From NCBI GenBank assembly GCA_013396525.1, contig VWYX01000829.1:62001-126000 (forward strand): a stretch of 64,000 bases of DNA, read 5' to 3'. Position 1 is the first letter of the stretch. The number at the start of each line of letters is the position of its first letter. Origin of the DNA: Chaetorhynchus papuensis (Eukaryota > Chordata > Aves > Passeriformes > Rhipiduridae). The position numbers were made by a program, and so were the translations under genes. Below, one piece after another: positions 11,101 to 23,988 of the stretch. Under the pieces are notes generated by a model that was not told the origin of the DNA, did no database searches, and saw only the letters and a program-made list of their open reading frames with translations.

Positions 11101-14100
11101 TAGGTGAAATTTGTATTACAAAGTTTCCAACAAACAATGCTAAACATTCTTCTAGTCAAATTATAAAGATGTGTAATGCAAGTTAAAAACTGATATTCAC
11201 ATCAGAATTTCTCGCTTGTTAATTAAAATCATGAATCACTTAATTTAAATTGGTTTATCCTGTGCTATGAACCAGATAAGGCAGAAGAGGTTGATTTGAT
11301 GTTGCAGGCAAGAATTTTTTTGTGCATGAGTGAAAATAAAAGAAACTGGCTAGTTTTTGCCTGGGAATTTAGAGCAGGAGCAATGATTGCTGGATAGCTT
11401 CACAAATTCCTTCTAAAATTGAAATTGTTTTGGAACTTGTTCCCATTAAAAAGGATATGCAGAAAACTGAAATTTTAGGAGCCTTTTTCCTTATGTAAAT
11501 TACCCCAAAACTACATTATTATCTTAGTGTAATTTAATCTCTGTAACAACAGAGTTACAGAATCTATTTAAATAATCTGTAGTGTTGTTAGCATCAATTA
11601 AACAAATCTCAGCTCAAAAGACTTCTGTTTTACATTGGTTGATGCTGCTAGAATTCATATCCATTTCCTTCTCATTGCCTATGATGTAATTCCTTTCCCA
11701 TTCCTCTAATGGACTACTCAGTTTCTCCCTGTGATATTTAAATATTAGTTTTAGGGCAAGTGGTTGTAGGACTGTTTTATATCCTTCATAGCCCAGGCAT
11801 TTTTAGTTCATGGAATAACAATCTGTCAAAACACAGCCTGAATGTAACAAATGAACTCTCACGAGGTGGAGCATTCAGACACAGGCCTATTAATAGCTTG
11901 TGTTTTGAGGGTACTCATCCATAAAAATCCTGTGAGGCAAAACCAGATTCAGCAATATTTGTATGGCGCTTTCCTTGTGTCTGGCAGTGGCCAGAGAAAT
12001 CAAGAAAACCATAGTGTGTGTTCATTTGAGGATTTGAGGCAGCTGTGTTAAAAAAAAAAGAGGATTTATTTACCCTGGCTGTTGGGGAATTCATGGATCC
12101 GCTTTACTTTCCTAAGAAAAAAGCTAAGTGCATGAGCCTCAGATACACCTCACTGGCCTGCAACACAGCAGCAAGATCACTGTCGGCACAAGAAAGCCAT
12201 TTTTGTTACTTAGCACATCTTAACTTGACTTGAAACATCTTCAGTCTGACGTTCACATCTCTCTGGGACCTAGCCTGGAAGTGGCTTGGTCCACTCAGCA
12301 CAAAGCCACCCTGAGACAGAGACCTCTCTGGCAGAAGAGATGACTCTGAATCTTAAACAGCCTCATCACCATGAGTCCAAATCAGGTGCCAACTCCTGGC
12401 AGTGCTCTCAGCCTTCTGGGTATAGCAAAGCTTAATTTCTGGATGTCTGTGCCCCAGAGAGCCCATTAATAATGTGAATGTAAAGCAGAAGAGCTGGTCT
12501 GAAAATAGAAACAGAGGCCAGCAAGGGATTTGGACTGCCTTTCTTCTGTTTCATGGACAGGGCAAGGTGCCGGTGATACTGAATGCTCTGCCCAGCACCT
12601 GGAAGTTGTGGTGGCCATCTACCACCTAAATCTACCTGGCTTTCCTTTAACCCCTCCTATTTAGTTTGCATTCCCCTCCAGTGGAATCTGGTTTCATTTT
12701 TATAAACAAGATTTTTCAGTTTGGGTCTCTCTGTCCTGGAATGTTGTTGCTGTAAATACTGACAGCAAAAGTTAATTTGTGCTTTATCTTTACTTCAAAT
12801 TCTTTCTAACAGACTTCAAATGGTAGACTTCAAATAATTTCTGACTGATTTTTTTTCTGATGGATATTTTTCTTCAAAAAAATTCCTTACACATCTGCTA
12901 GTCTTTGAGGTTTTAAAGCTTGAATTAGCCATTGAAGTTTAGGATTTGAAAAGCAGCAACAGAAGCCGATGTTTCCAGGATCACTTCAAACTGTGCAGCA
13001 AATAGCAACATGTCTTTTGACACATTTTAAAGTACTGAACTTGAGAGGGCAAAAATTAATTCAGCACCTGACTATTACTTACTGTAACCAATTATCAGAG
13101 CTGATGAAGAATTAAATTGAGCATAGATATTTATTTTGCACTCATCAAAGTGGGTTGCAAAGCTTGCAGTCAGTCTTGGGTAGGTGGGTGGGTGGGTACC
13201 TGGCAGCTCTGGGCAGCGGTGTGCCTGCACTGGGAGGGGGCTGCTCAGGAGACAGCAGCACTGGCCCCTGCTCAGCACCAAGGCCGTCTGCTCTGCTCTT
13301 CTGCAGTGCTCTGTGGTTATTTACATCTGAACAAAACAACAGAAGAACAGAGATTAATCCCAAATCTTAACACCCAGTTTTGCCCAGTGACTGGGGAGTT
13401 GTATTACGCATTGGAGCTGGATCTGCATGCGCTGTCCCTGCCGTGGCTCACACAAATCCACAGCAACCACTCCCCCACAAAGCACATAGAATTGGGAAGT
13501 GGATACCTGGCTCTGTTTACCCTTCACCCCCAACAAATCTGTCCTCCTGGCAAGGTGTCAGCCCCTCACTTGGATCCAAACAATCGTTAGAGCATCTATC
13601 AACTCTGTACTAATAACAGCCTTCCTCCCCAGAGCTGGAAAGCTTCTCCAAAGCACAGTCCTCTCTGCTGCTTGCCACTCACCACTGCAGCTTACAAAAG
13701 AAAGGATAGCGAGTAACTGCTGTGTAACCCACCCCCACAACAGCCACCTTAGAGCTACAGGGGGCTGGCTGTAGCCCTGCTCACCTGTACTGTGACTGCA
13801 GGCTTGCTTCTGGCAGCTGAAGAAAAGCACAAACTGGTTTTCAAAAAGCAAACATCAAAAACAGTGAACATGTCCATCATGATGAAGCACTGACTGGATG
13901 CTCCAAACCCAGCCTGTGAGGGCAGTGATGTATCTGCAAAAGAAAAGCAGGGAGCAGCAATTATCTGTGCTGTAACACTTGTCTAACTGCATTTATTAAA
14001 CTTTGTTTCTTCTAAAGCCCAAGTGGGTTCTTACCTGTACTTGTAGCTCCTATTAATCAGGATTGTAATTGTTGTTGGTACTCAGCACTAGGGAAATGCA

Positions 14101-17100
14101 AGCCATGATTGACCATCTATTTGTGTAACTCCACATTGGGCAAAATGAGCACCCTCATGTCACAACCAGTGATTCCACAGTATGTATAATTACCTTCATG
14201 CTCTGCAATTAACAAAATAGCATCTTGTTACAGAAAGATATTGAGGAAACAAACCACTTCTATCACCCACCGTAAGCTGCCTAGAATCAAGTGTTTAAAA
14301 GCTGCTGTAGAATAGCAGCTGTGTGTTATAATTCATACAGGGCTTTCAGAGAAGGCATCAGCAGGAATCTACATTTCTGAGCAGCTTGCCAGTGTTAACA
14401 AGGAGCTGTGAGTGAACTTGTAGGACTGTTTTGTCCTCCTTTCTGTCCTTTCCCTCTGCCTCAGTTAAAATAACATTAAAATAAAAATTATCAATTAAAA
14501 TAAACTCTTCTAAGAACAGCAGTAACCTCCTAAACAGAGTTAATAAACACACGTTCCTTTATACAAGCATGTTATACAGGGAATATTTGTGCTTATGACA
14601 TGAGTTTGCTTAAGCCTGTAATTGTCTTTTAGTAGCTATTTAGCTTTTATATATCTTAAGTCTACAGGGGACCTATTCTCACCTCCAACATTGTCTGAAA
14701 CTCCCATTTCTCTTATTTTAATCCCCCAAAGCCATGCCACAGTAGGTCAAGAAAGCTCAAGCCCATGGGTTGCACAAATGTTTCTCTGCATTTTAGTGAA
14801 GCCTCTAAGAGCACTGAAAAGCTTTTCACTCGCTGTGCTGGATTGTTGAGTTGTTGCTGGGAAGCCCCCTGGTGTTGAGAGCACTGTAGCAATAGCTGGT
14901 GATATCCAGGAGCAAACTTTTCCCTGCAGCTTGGCTTCTTCCCAGCAGGACATACTGCTTTTACAGCGATGACTGTAGCAGGCAGTGGGAGGCCAGTAGT
15001 GTAAACAGATTTTGTAGCTGAGGGCAAAGCAGGGGGAAGCTCTCTGCAGGTAAGAGTTTTGCTTCTCTTGAACAGTCAGTGAGTTTGTGTTATGGCTCAG
15101 AGGTGCATCTGCACATCTTTCCTGCTTCCCTTCAATTTCCTGCGTGCTACCGGCCACCTTCCATCCTGTGTTGCCTCTTTGCAGGGGCTGCCACTGCAGC
15201 TCTGCATGCTGCCTCCTGTCCATCACCCCTCAGCCACAGCCAGGTGGTTTTGTGCCACCCCTGACTTCCTGCATCAGGCTCTGCTCTCCTTACCCACACC
15301 AGGAGCTTCCTGCCTCTCCCCTTTCATCTAATCCTGCACGGCTGCCCTTCTGGGTGTTAATGCTGTGCTCATCACCAACGGACCTGAGTGCTTAATGCAA
15401 CTGCATCAATACTATGGCCAATATAATTAAAGATGGTCTCTCATTTTCTTCCCCCAGACATCCTAACAGGAAGGTTCCATGATTACTTACCAGTGTGAAG
15501 GAGCAAGAGATGTAAGATTTACATTTTGTCCTCCTAGCATGTCATTCTTGACCATTTTTCTCTCAGCTATGTGTGACTCTTTTATTAGGAAAAGAGACTG
15601 GAAATGTCTCCCCTTCTTCTATTCTGACAGATGTCCATGAATTGAGCAAAGTAGACCTAAGAGCTTGATTTGGGGTTTTTTTTTTAAAGTTGTTGTTTGA
15701 CAATTTAATCCCTCCTCTTAGAAATTACTAACTTGCATTTATTTTATTCAAAGTTGAGTGAAATGTCTCAGATTTGGCTCAAGCCTATCTCTCACAAAGC
15801 ACCCTGTCTTGCTCTGTGGAACAGGATCTCCTTGCTCATGTGGTTACTAAGCAGGCATCTTTACAAAGCTAGGCCTAATTTCTGATTGAATTTGGCTGTC
15901 TCCAGCTTTCAGCCACTGGATCCTGTTGTTGTCTTTCTGTGCAAGCTGTGAGAAGTGATGACTGCCCAGTATTTTCTGCCTGGGAAAGCACTTACTGCAA
16001 GCAAGTTGCTTCTCACTTTTCTTGTTGACAAGCTAAACAGATGGAACCCTGCATCTCTCCATGAAAAGCACTTTGCCCCTGTCATTTTTTTGTGGTTCTC
16101 TATCCTCTCTAATTTTTCATCAGTCTTTTCAGAATGAGGTCTGCCTACCATACCAATCCTGTATACAAAGTGTAAAATCCATCCTTCTCCTGCTTACTTT
16201 ATTCCCTCAAGCCTCTAGCAAGCAGTCAAGGACATACTAGACATTTTTGTTCGTTTGCTGCAGGATTGCTCTGAGGGAGCTCAGATTGCTCTGAAGGCAG
16301 TGAGTGAACAGGTCCATCCAAGAAGCTTGGCTATGGTCTGGCACCTGGCAGCAGCCCTGGGCTCCTCTAGTTGTAGTGCTGAGTACTGCTCACCCTGTGC
16401 TCCAGACCTACCCTGTACCCTGACATTCCCATCGCGCCCATGTCCTGCTGGTTGCAGCAGCTGCTCTGCTCTCAGACACCTCCCTCTAGGTAAGAGCTCC
16501 TGCATTATATGTTAGCAAACACTGAGAGGGAGGACAACATGGAACATACACTTGAGATACAGAGGGAAGAGCTAAATAAAAATATATTCATGGGAACTGT
16601 TTCTCAGCCACTTAGCAAGGGCTTTTCTGACATGGTATATTGCTAACTTTTCATTAGGTTTTACACGGTACAAAATTAACCCCCTTGCAATCACCTAGGT
16701 GTGTTACATCTCCACAGATACCTGTACAAACGTGTAATCTGAAATGATGAAATAATATTTCTTTGGCAAGTCTCAGAAAAATCACCATAATTGACATTCT
16801 GTGCCTATTGTTCATTCTTGGAGTACTGTCACTCTCTGTTGTCTCTACCAGCATGTTTTTTCTACACTCCCTGCCACTGCTAGGGGGTATTTATCTTAGT
16901 CAAGTCACTTGAACACTTTATATACTAGCACAGCATAAGTATTCTTTCAGTCTCCTGTAATTCCCCCATTGCCTTCAAAATCAAGGTCAGTGAAAAAGAA
17001 TCCTCAGCCAACTATTCTAATACTCCTGAGGTTCATGGGTATCTAAACATGCCAGGTTATCCTACATGTTCATCCATGTTCATCCTACACATCTTCCTTG

Positions 17101-20100
17101 GTTCCTGACAATCAAAGAACAAATTCCCTCTATTTTATATGAATTATAGGAATCCTGGGGTTTTTTCAAATAAAAAGTAAAACTATTAAGCTGTTCTTCA
17201 CCACCCAGTTCTGAACCAGCCACTCTCACAAGATGTTTGGCTCTCTGTGTACTTCTGTACTGACCTTAGCCTCCCAGCTGGCATGCAGACCTCCTGAGTA
17301 GGAGCTGCCTGACCTTTAGAGGCAATGGTGAGAAGGATAAGTGCTTGCACACCTCATTTTTCCTCTCAGGGGAACCTGTGGACTGGGGAATCTATTCTCT
17401 TTGGGGTGCAATAAGGCTGGTGACCTCTATGGGGAAGAACAGGCCATGGAGCAGCACTTACTCACCACCCCTCTCTGATGACTGTTAATCATTTCAGCTC
17501 ATGATAACCTGCTCACAAGCTAATACAGGCTTTAAAATGATTGATGACTCATATGCAAGTGCTTTTTATTGGGGTAGGTATAGTCAGGGGACTGTTAAGG
17601 AAAGATGGAAACTCCTACTCTGCTCTTAGTCTCTTGCTGTTCAGTTTTCTCCATTTCTACAGGCTCAAGAGCAATGCTGGGACTGCATTCCCTGATCATC
17701 AGTGATGCTGTATGTCACACTGATCACCATCAGTTTAAAATCATACAGAAAAATGGGAAATCAGAATGAAAATAAAACAAACAGGTATCTCATTAATTCC
17801 TGCTTTCTGAGACTTTTCCTGTGATGTTAGGTTGGCTTGTCGGTCGGCACGGGGTGTGAGCCAGTGGGGCTGCAGGCAGCGAGCACTGGAAGCAGGGGGA
17901 ATTCAGGGCGTGCAGAGGAAACAGGGCATGTGATCAGTTCATGGGAGGAAAAAGCCAGAGCTATTTTGGTGGGTGCATATGGCCATGTGGGTTTTCCTAG
18001 TTCCAGTTCTTGTGCAACAGTGTTTGTATTTACCAACATTTAACAACTGACCTTTTGAAAATAATAAACCAAACCATGAGGCAAAAGGTTGCCTCATCAT
18101 TCTGAATTCTTCATGCTGCCCAAGATCTCACCTATTTTTTTTCTTAACACAAAGTAGTGGCCTTCTAGGGCTTGACTGAATGCCACTGCAATAGGGCACA
18201 TGGCCTTTGTCTGCCCTTCTCCTGCCAGACTACAAGAGCTGAATCAGTTTAATACATGCTGTCACAGACTATTTAGATTTTGCATTTGTTCAAAACAAGA
18301 AGTCATAGTTGTGTAGAGTAACTGCTAAAAACAAAAATTAAAAAATCCTCTATTAAGACACATTATATATTGAACTTAAGCTTCCACCATTCGATTTACA
18401 GTTCAACAGCCGAAATATATAACAACAACCTCTGTGATGGGCATTGATTTCCATATGATGTGTTTTATGGAGCAGTAAACATTACAGTAGTTGGGTGATT
18501 CAGTGCAGCCATCCCTGCATTCCATTTTGCTCTGCACAGCCCATATACTGCTCACTCCATACCATGTTAACAGGAAAATGCCAGCTAAATAAAAGTCATC
18601 TTTTCAGTGTCTCACTTTTGAGTGTTCTAGTGCTTGCAGTCTTCGATCTGGTCACAGTTTACATTGCTGAGCTTTAAATGGAGATTACCTTGACAAAGAC
18701 CTTTTTTAGTCTGAGACATTCCATTTTTGTGTTGAAATACCAGATGTCACCTTCAGATTTCATGTATTCTTTCATTCTAATCGATGGCAGATGAACTTTG
18801 ATCTGACACTGGGTGCTGAAGTTACATTTTCTCCATGCTAAAGATCATTTTGAAAAACTGTCAGTAAATGCCTGACAACTTTATTTCTACTTGGTAATTA
18901 AAGGGCCTGTCTTGTTTTCCAAATGGCTTTGGAAAAAGTTATACCTCTTTTGCCACATTTATGCCTTATACTCTTATTACTCCTGGTGTTTAAAATAGTC
19001 TTTGTTCTGTAAGAAGAGCACCAGCTCCAGTTACTGGGTGGAGGAGGAGCATTGAGTGGAGGGGATATTCCTCTTCTTATCTTAAGTAAATTTACTTCAT
19101 TTCTCATGAAAGGAGCCTGCCTATAGGCAAGGTAGAAGTAAACAACTTCCCAGCAGCTGAGCTAGGCATTAAGCTTCTCATGTGTGAATACCCACCAGAA
19201 GATACAAACTGGGAAAGGCAGAGCAATATTTCTGCATTTGTTCTGAATTGCCATGTTCCCAAGTCCTTGCTGCTATCAAAAGTAGCTCATTATTACAATT
19301 TTGAAGTGAACCGTAGTGCTTTCAATTGCCTGTGTTATGTTATATTTACAGTTTGGTGTGGATTTACTGTGGAGCTGTTGAGAGCTATGCCCTGTATAAG
19401 TTATAACGAGAAAGGATCTCCTCCTCAAAATACCCTTCATGTGCAGAAGACACTGCTAGTGGATTGGGAAGGAATACAGTGAATGACACTTCTAAATTGC
19501 ATTTTTTCTACAGAGACAGTGGAAAGCAATGCTAAGACAGAAAGTAATTTCAGAACAGTCTAGCCCTATATGGAGTAAGTGCAAGAAAACATTTCAACAC
19601 GGAGTAAATTTTAAGCACTTTAAGAAAGTGATTAAGGATGTTATTTAATGTTTTCCTGAGTCAGGACTAATATCTGGTCATTTAAATAAAATGAAAAATT
19701 CTGTAAGCTCAGCCAGAATGCAAAAGTGAAGGCAAACCCCAATTTGATAAAAGATATACAGCCCAGGCAGCCTTCCAGAGGGCAGGCATTCTCAAATGTC
19801 ACTGCAGTTCAGAGATGGAAAATATTTCCTCGTTGCACCAGCTCTGTATCTGAGTTAGCTAACTCTGGGAAAGGCTGGGCTTATTTTTGCAGCAGCTGGG
19901 GGGAGAATAACTATATCTACAGAGCAGGTAAACTCAAATGCAAACATATTTTTGTATCATTTAGAGAATCTACAGACTTCAGCCAGAGTGGCAGTTACTG
20001 AAATTGTTACAAATGCAGCTCAGTGTGCTGAGTTCAGTGAAGTTACATACAGCTAATCTTGTTCCTAGCAGGGCAGCCTCCTGCCATCATTCCATGAAAC

Positions 20101-20986
20101 GTTGGAGGTCTGGCTGAGCTTGTTTCTTTAGCCACAGGATAATGTTTTTCCATTAACTCAGCTCTGCTCTACCTGACTGGGATATTTTATTCCTTTCAAT
20201 AGGTTTTTGCTCCTGAAGCTTGCTCATGTGCCTCAAAATACATGCTTATCTGGTTTTCCTGGTCTATATTTGCTTTACTAATAAGTGCTGGATACTGGTA
20301 CTAATGCCATCACTGGATTAAGTTTGATCTCAGGAGTACTGGATGATGTTGCAATAGTGATACTGAATGAATACATATTTGCTACTATTGTCTTTTCTGA
20401 GAAAAATTATCTTTCTAGTATCAACTTTCTTATGTCCCAGTTGAGTCTTTTAACTAAGGTCTATCTATCTAGGTCTCTCTATCTGTTTTTTAAAATAGAT
20501 CAAAATAACAACACCATAGCCAATTAATAAGCTACAATCTTTTCATATTTGTTTTTCCTACTAATAGTCTTGAAGTACAGGTTTTATTTGCAACGCGCAG
20601 CTTGTTTAACAAAGCCAAACTCTGTTCAGATAAAAATAGCCCCATGTAAAATTTTCAGCTCCCCTGCAACAGCCTGTGGAGGCAGAAAAGGCAGTTTCAT
20701 AACCTTTGCTGGCCTGAAGCACTTGATTCCTGACAACTAGGCAATTTGTTAAGTCTTCTAATTCAAATATGCAAAAGGGTGAGTAAGCAATAAACCATTT
20801 CAAATCAATCCATCTGGCAGTAGGTAAAATAGCTATAATGAGCAGCATGTTTACAGAGCACATTTCCTACTCAGTCTAGTCATTTGCAGGATTCAGGCCA
20901 CGGATGTCACAGGTTGTCTAAGAAGCATTAGATGCGAGGAGATGCTGGATGTGAAAGGGGGCTTTGAGGATAATTTATGATGATGG
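8151..20986. other. Intergenic, no recognised gene
   Basis: About 12.8 kb of mostly AT-rich DNA with modestly GC-richer patches near 10200-10680, 13160-13600 and 14750-15400. The patches carry overlapping open frames on both strands, but none shows a family motif, signal peptide, codon bias or splice structure that I trust. A short GGTG run lies at 13182-13197. Nothing else is supported. Confidence 0.55.
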
Positions 20987-21094
20987 ATGTTTGCTGTTTA
21001 TGCACACTTCATTAGCGAAGCCAGTCCGGCTGGCGCTCCTGGGACTTCTCTCTTTCCCTGCTGCTGCTGCTGGCCCTTTGCTCTGAGTTCACAG
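20987..21094 (+). other. Possible unannotated 5' exon ending at a consensus donor
   Basis: An ATG at 20987 opens 36 codons that run into a strong splice donor, CACAG followed by GTGAGT (21091-21100). In another frame, ORF 21016-21094 gives a hydrophobic Leu-rich run (LSLLLLLALCSEF) also reaching the donor, but without an ATG. The stretch is locally richer in CpG and GC than its neighbours and is preceded by octamer/TAAT-like motifs (TTTATGCACA, TTCATTAG at 20997-21015). It could be an upstream alternative first exon of the downstream gene, a lncRNA exon, or a chance donor in a regulatory element. I do not recognise the peptide. Confidence 0.25.
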
Positions 21095-21142
21095 GTGAGT
21101 GAACACAAGCATATGTTTGCGGATGTACGATTTGTTTAATGA

Positions 21143-21665
21143 TGATGTTGTGGTTTAACCCCAGCCAGCAACTGAGCCCTGCTCAGCCGCTCGCTCGCTC
21201 ACCCCCGGTGAGATCAGGGAGAGAGTCAGAAGGTAACAGCTTGAAAAACTCATGAGTTGACATAAAGACAGTTTAATAGAAAAAGCAAAAACCGTGCACA
21301 CGAGCAAAGCAAGAAAGGAATTGATTCACTGCTTCCCGTGGGCTGGCAGGTGTTCAGCCTTACAGGAGAGCGGGGCTCCATCACACATAACAGTGACTTG
21401 GAAGATGAACGCCATCACTCTGAATGTCCTGTGCTTCCTCCTTCTTCCCCCAGACTGATATATTGAGCATGATGCCATATGGTATGGAAAATCCCTGTGT
21501 TCAGCTGGGGTCAGCTGCCCCAGCTGTGTTCCCTCCCAACTCCTTGTGCTGTGTGATCACTGATCAACAATAGCTAAAACATCCCTGTGTTATCAACACT
21601 GTTCCCAACCCTATAAAAAACAAACAACCCAACAAAATAACTCTATCCCAGCCAAAACCAGCAGA
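21143..21665 (-). mobile_element. Solo LTR, avian endogenous retrovirus family A (intergenic)
   Basis: Same family and same minus direction as the LTR at 3590-4161. It is about 520 bp and bears the family landmarks: the TTTAACCCCAGCCAG block near the left end, GTGACTTGGAAGA in the middle, a decayed TATA (about 21457-21464) and CCAGCCAAAACCAGC at the right end. On the minus strand a TATTAAA (complement 21272-21278) sits where the LTR polyadenylation signal is expected. The five bases AATGA occur at 21138-21142 and 21666-21670, a candidate 5-bp target-site duplication. If it is right, the left end is 21143. No internal retroviral sequence is present. Confidence 0.88.
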
Positions 21666-22129
21666 AATGACTGAGGAATGCGTGAGGCATCTCTTACAGA
21701 GCTGTTAGAATTCGCCATGTTCTTCAATAAAGAGGCTGGAAAGGATATATTGTAGTATTTCCCTCTTCTGTAGGCATAGCAAACACAGAGTCTATTGAGT
21801 TTCTGGTTTAAATATGGTGATTTTATTTTGACTTGAGATACTCTGGGATCTAAGAAGATCCTGAATTCACTCCCAACATGACAGGCTTTGTATTTGTCTC
21901 AGCCAATGCTATCAGCATAATGTCTTGGTATTATGAATCTGGATTGCCTTCAATGGGAACACAAGTCTTACTAAATAATAGCAAGATTTGGCTTTGTGTA
22001 TGTAAAATTATTAGGCGAATCAGTAGTAGCAGCAAAAGCAACTGAGTAGCTGTCTAAAAAACGAAAACATGAAGTGCTTTTCAATGATCCTGAACACACC
22101 TGCTAAAATCACACCAAGCTAACAGTTAC

Positions 22130-22143
22130 ACCACAATTGTGGT
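22130..22143. repeat. 14-bp perfect palindrome
   Basis: ACCACAATTGTGGT reads the same on both strands and lies 12 bases before the 41-bp palindrome, so inverted symmetry is clustered here. Confidence 0.9.
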
Positions 22144-22155
22144 AGCTGTAGGTTG

Positions 22156-22196
22156 TGGCTCATCCTTGCTAAACAGTGTTTAGCAAGGATGAGCCA
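22156..22196. repeat. Perfect 20-nt inverted repeat with 1-nt centre
   Basis: The arm 22156-22175 (TGGCTCATCC...TAAACA) is exactly complementary to 22177-22196, with a single G at 22176 between them. A loop of this size is too small for a miRNA precursor. It is more like a palindrome made by replication template switching, and could extrude as a cruciform. Confidence 0.95.
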
Positions 22197-23967
22197 ATTC
22201 TTTTGTTTTGTGAACAATGAATAACACCAGATTTTTACAGTTACAACCAAATCCCTTGGGTAAATACAGGTGGAAGGGTTAATACAGGCAGGAACAATAT
22301 CATGTACCTCCCAGATTTTTAAGGACAGAGGGCACTAAATAAGTATGTATTTTGTACCTCTTTTTTTCCTGCATGACAGTTTCCAGGAAATAGTGACAAG
22401 GACAGTTCTGGATAGAGGATTCATTCAGGTTGCTTCATGCAGGTGAAAAGTGCAATAGCAAGAGAACTGAAAATGTTACACTGAGATGCAAGATTGCAAA
22501 TTACAGAACAAGCCCCCTTGATAAATTCAGATTGCTGGTGCACCACTTGCCATTGTCATCAAGGCACCTCTGCAGGTCTGCTCAGACAACCAGTGTGCAT
22601 CAGGAGGAACTGAGGCTGCATGTCTGCCACATGAGCATCTCAGCAGAAAAATGGCTTTCAACAAGTGTTCCCACTTCCTTGCAAACCACCCTCACATGTT
22701 TTTTCCTTCCTACCTGCTTATGCTGCAGGTATTACAAATTCAGCATAACAACTGAACTGACTAAACACTCCAAGGATAGGCACAATGGTAAAAATGTATT
22801 GTTCTACTGATAATGGAAGTATTTATATTGGAAAAGTTGTCCTTGAAACCAGTATTCATTAGCCCAGTATAATTGTCTTATACTAAATAGCTTCCTTACT
22901 GTACCTTTATTTTTTGATAAATTTTTTATGGTTAAACTTTTTTTTTTAATAGCTGCAATAGCAAGTTCTCATACTCTGAATTGGAGTAAGCTAACTGAGC
23001 TAATGAAACTGTGATGGGTAGAAAAGGCCTCCTTCCATGCTTAGAGACCTTCTTCCATACTTAGGTTGAAACATCTCCCTTCTCCTTTCTAAGGTGCTGT
23101 GATTCACATGCTGCAGTCCTGGGCATCTCCTCAGATCAAAGGAAATACAAGTGAAGTAGCAGCCCTGGTCGGTTCACTGCACACTCCAGTGTTCAAAGCC
23201 CTCCTCAAGTCACATTTCTTAATATCCTTCCACTCAAACTCTGTTTCCAAAACTCATCCACTGCTCTGGCTGTTTACACTGAATGCATGAAGAAAGCCAT
23301 GCCTGCCCTGTGTTGCCCATCCTAGGGTTTGCACAGTGACAGAAGACCTTAATATGCCTGCAGAATGGATTGAGCCTAGGACCGGCCCTCTCATTCAGAT
23401 TTAGCACCACATCTACCAACAATCCTGACTCACATGAGAAACACTGAGGTGCAGACCATCGTAATTGTATTGCTTTAAGTCTTACTATGGAAACACGTTC
23501 AGCTGATTTTCAAAAAGTTTAGTTAAATAATGCTTATACTAGACCTGAATGTAAGCTGATCTGAAATTCAGTCGTTTATGTCACTATAATTTTCTATATA
23601 CCTGTAAGAACCACAAAGCACAGATCATTTTCCTACATTTAGTATGAATAAAGTGACTGGGTTGATGCTCACATTTTATTTTGTATTTGTGCATATAGTG
23701 TTATTTTACTTCTATTATGGGCCTTATGAGCAGACAGCTACTTCCTTTCTCCTGTGAGCTGTCTCATAGCTTTAAATTGACAGCTCCTGGAGGAGAGAGA
23801 CAGCATGTGACATGTGTACAGAATCCAAGATTGATAAGGGTATGCTTTTATTCATTTTAATAACTAAGAAGGAGTGAAGATTGACAGTTCAATCACTCAT
23901 TAATAAAGACTGACTTTATTCCCATTCATGAAAAGCTAGTCAGATTTTAAAACATTTTAAACCCAAT

Positions 23968-23988
23968 ATTATTATTATTATTATTATT
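23968..23988 (+). repeat. (ATT)7 microsatellite
   Basis: Seven uninterrupted ATT units, probably polymorphic in length. Confidence 0.95.

Noticed and set aside
14747..15226. 159-codon minus-strand frame
   Set aside because: The neighbouring frame is also open over 104 codons; composition effect in a GC-richer patch, and no domain recognised.
22156..22196. miRNA precursor at the 41-bp palindrome
   Set aside because: The arms are fully paired with a 1-nt loop and no room for a Dicer loop; miRNA hairpins have longer imperfect stems with larger loops.
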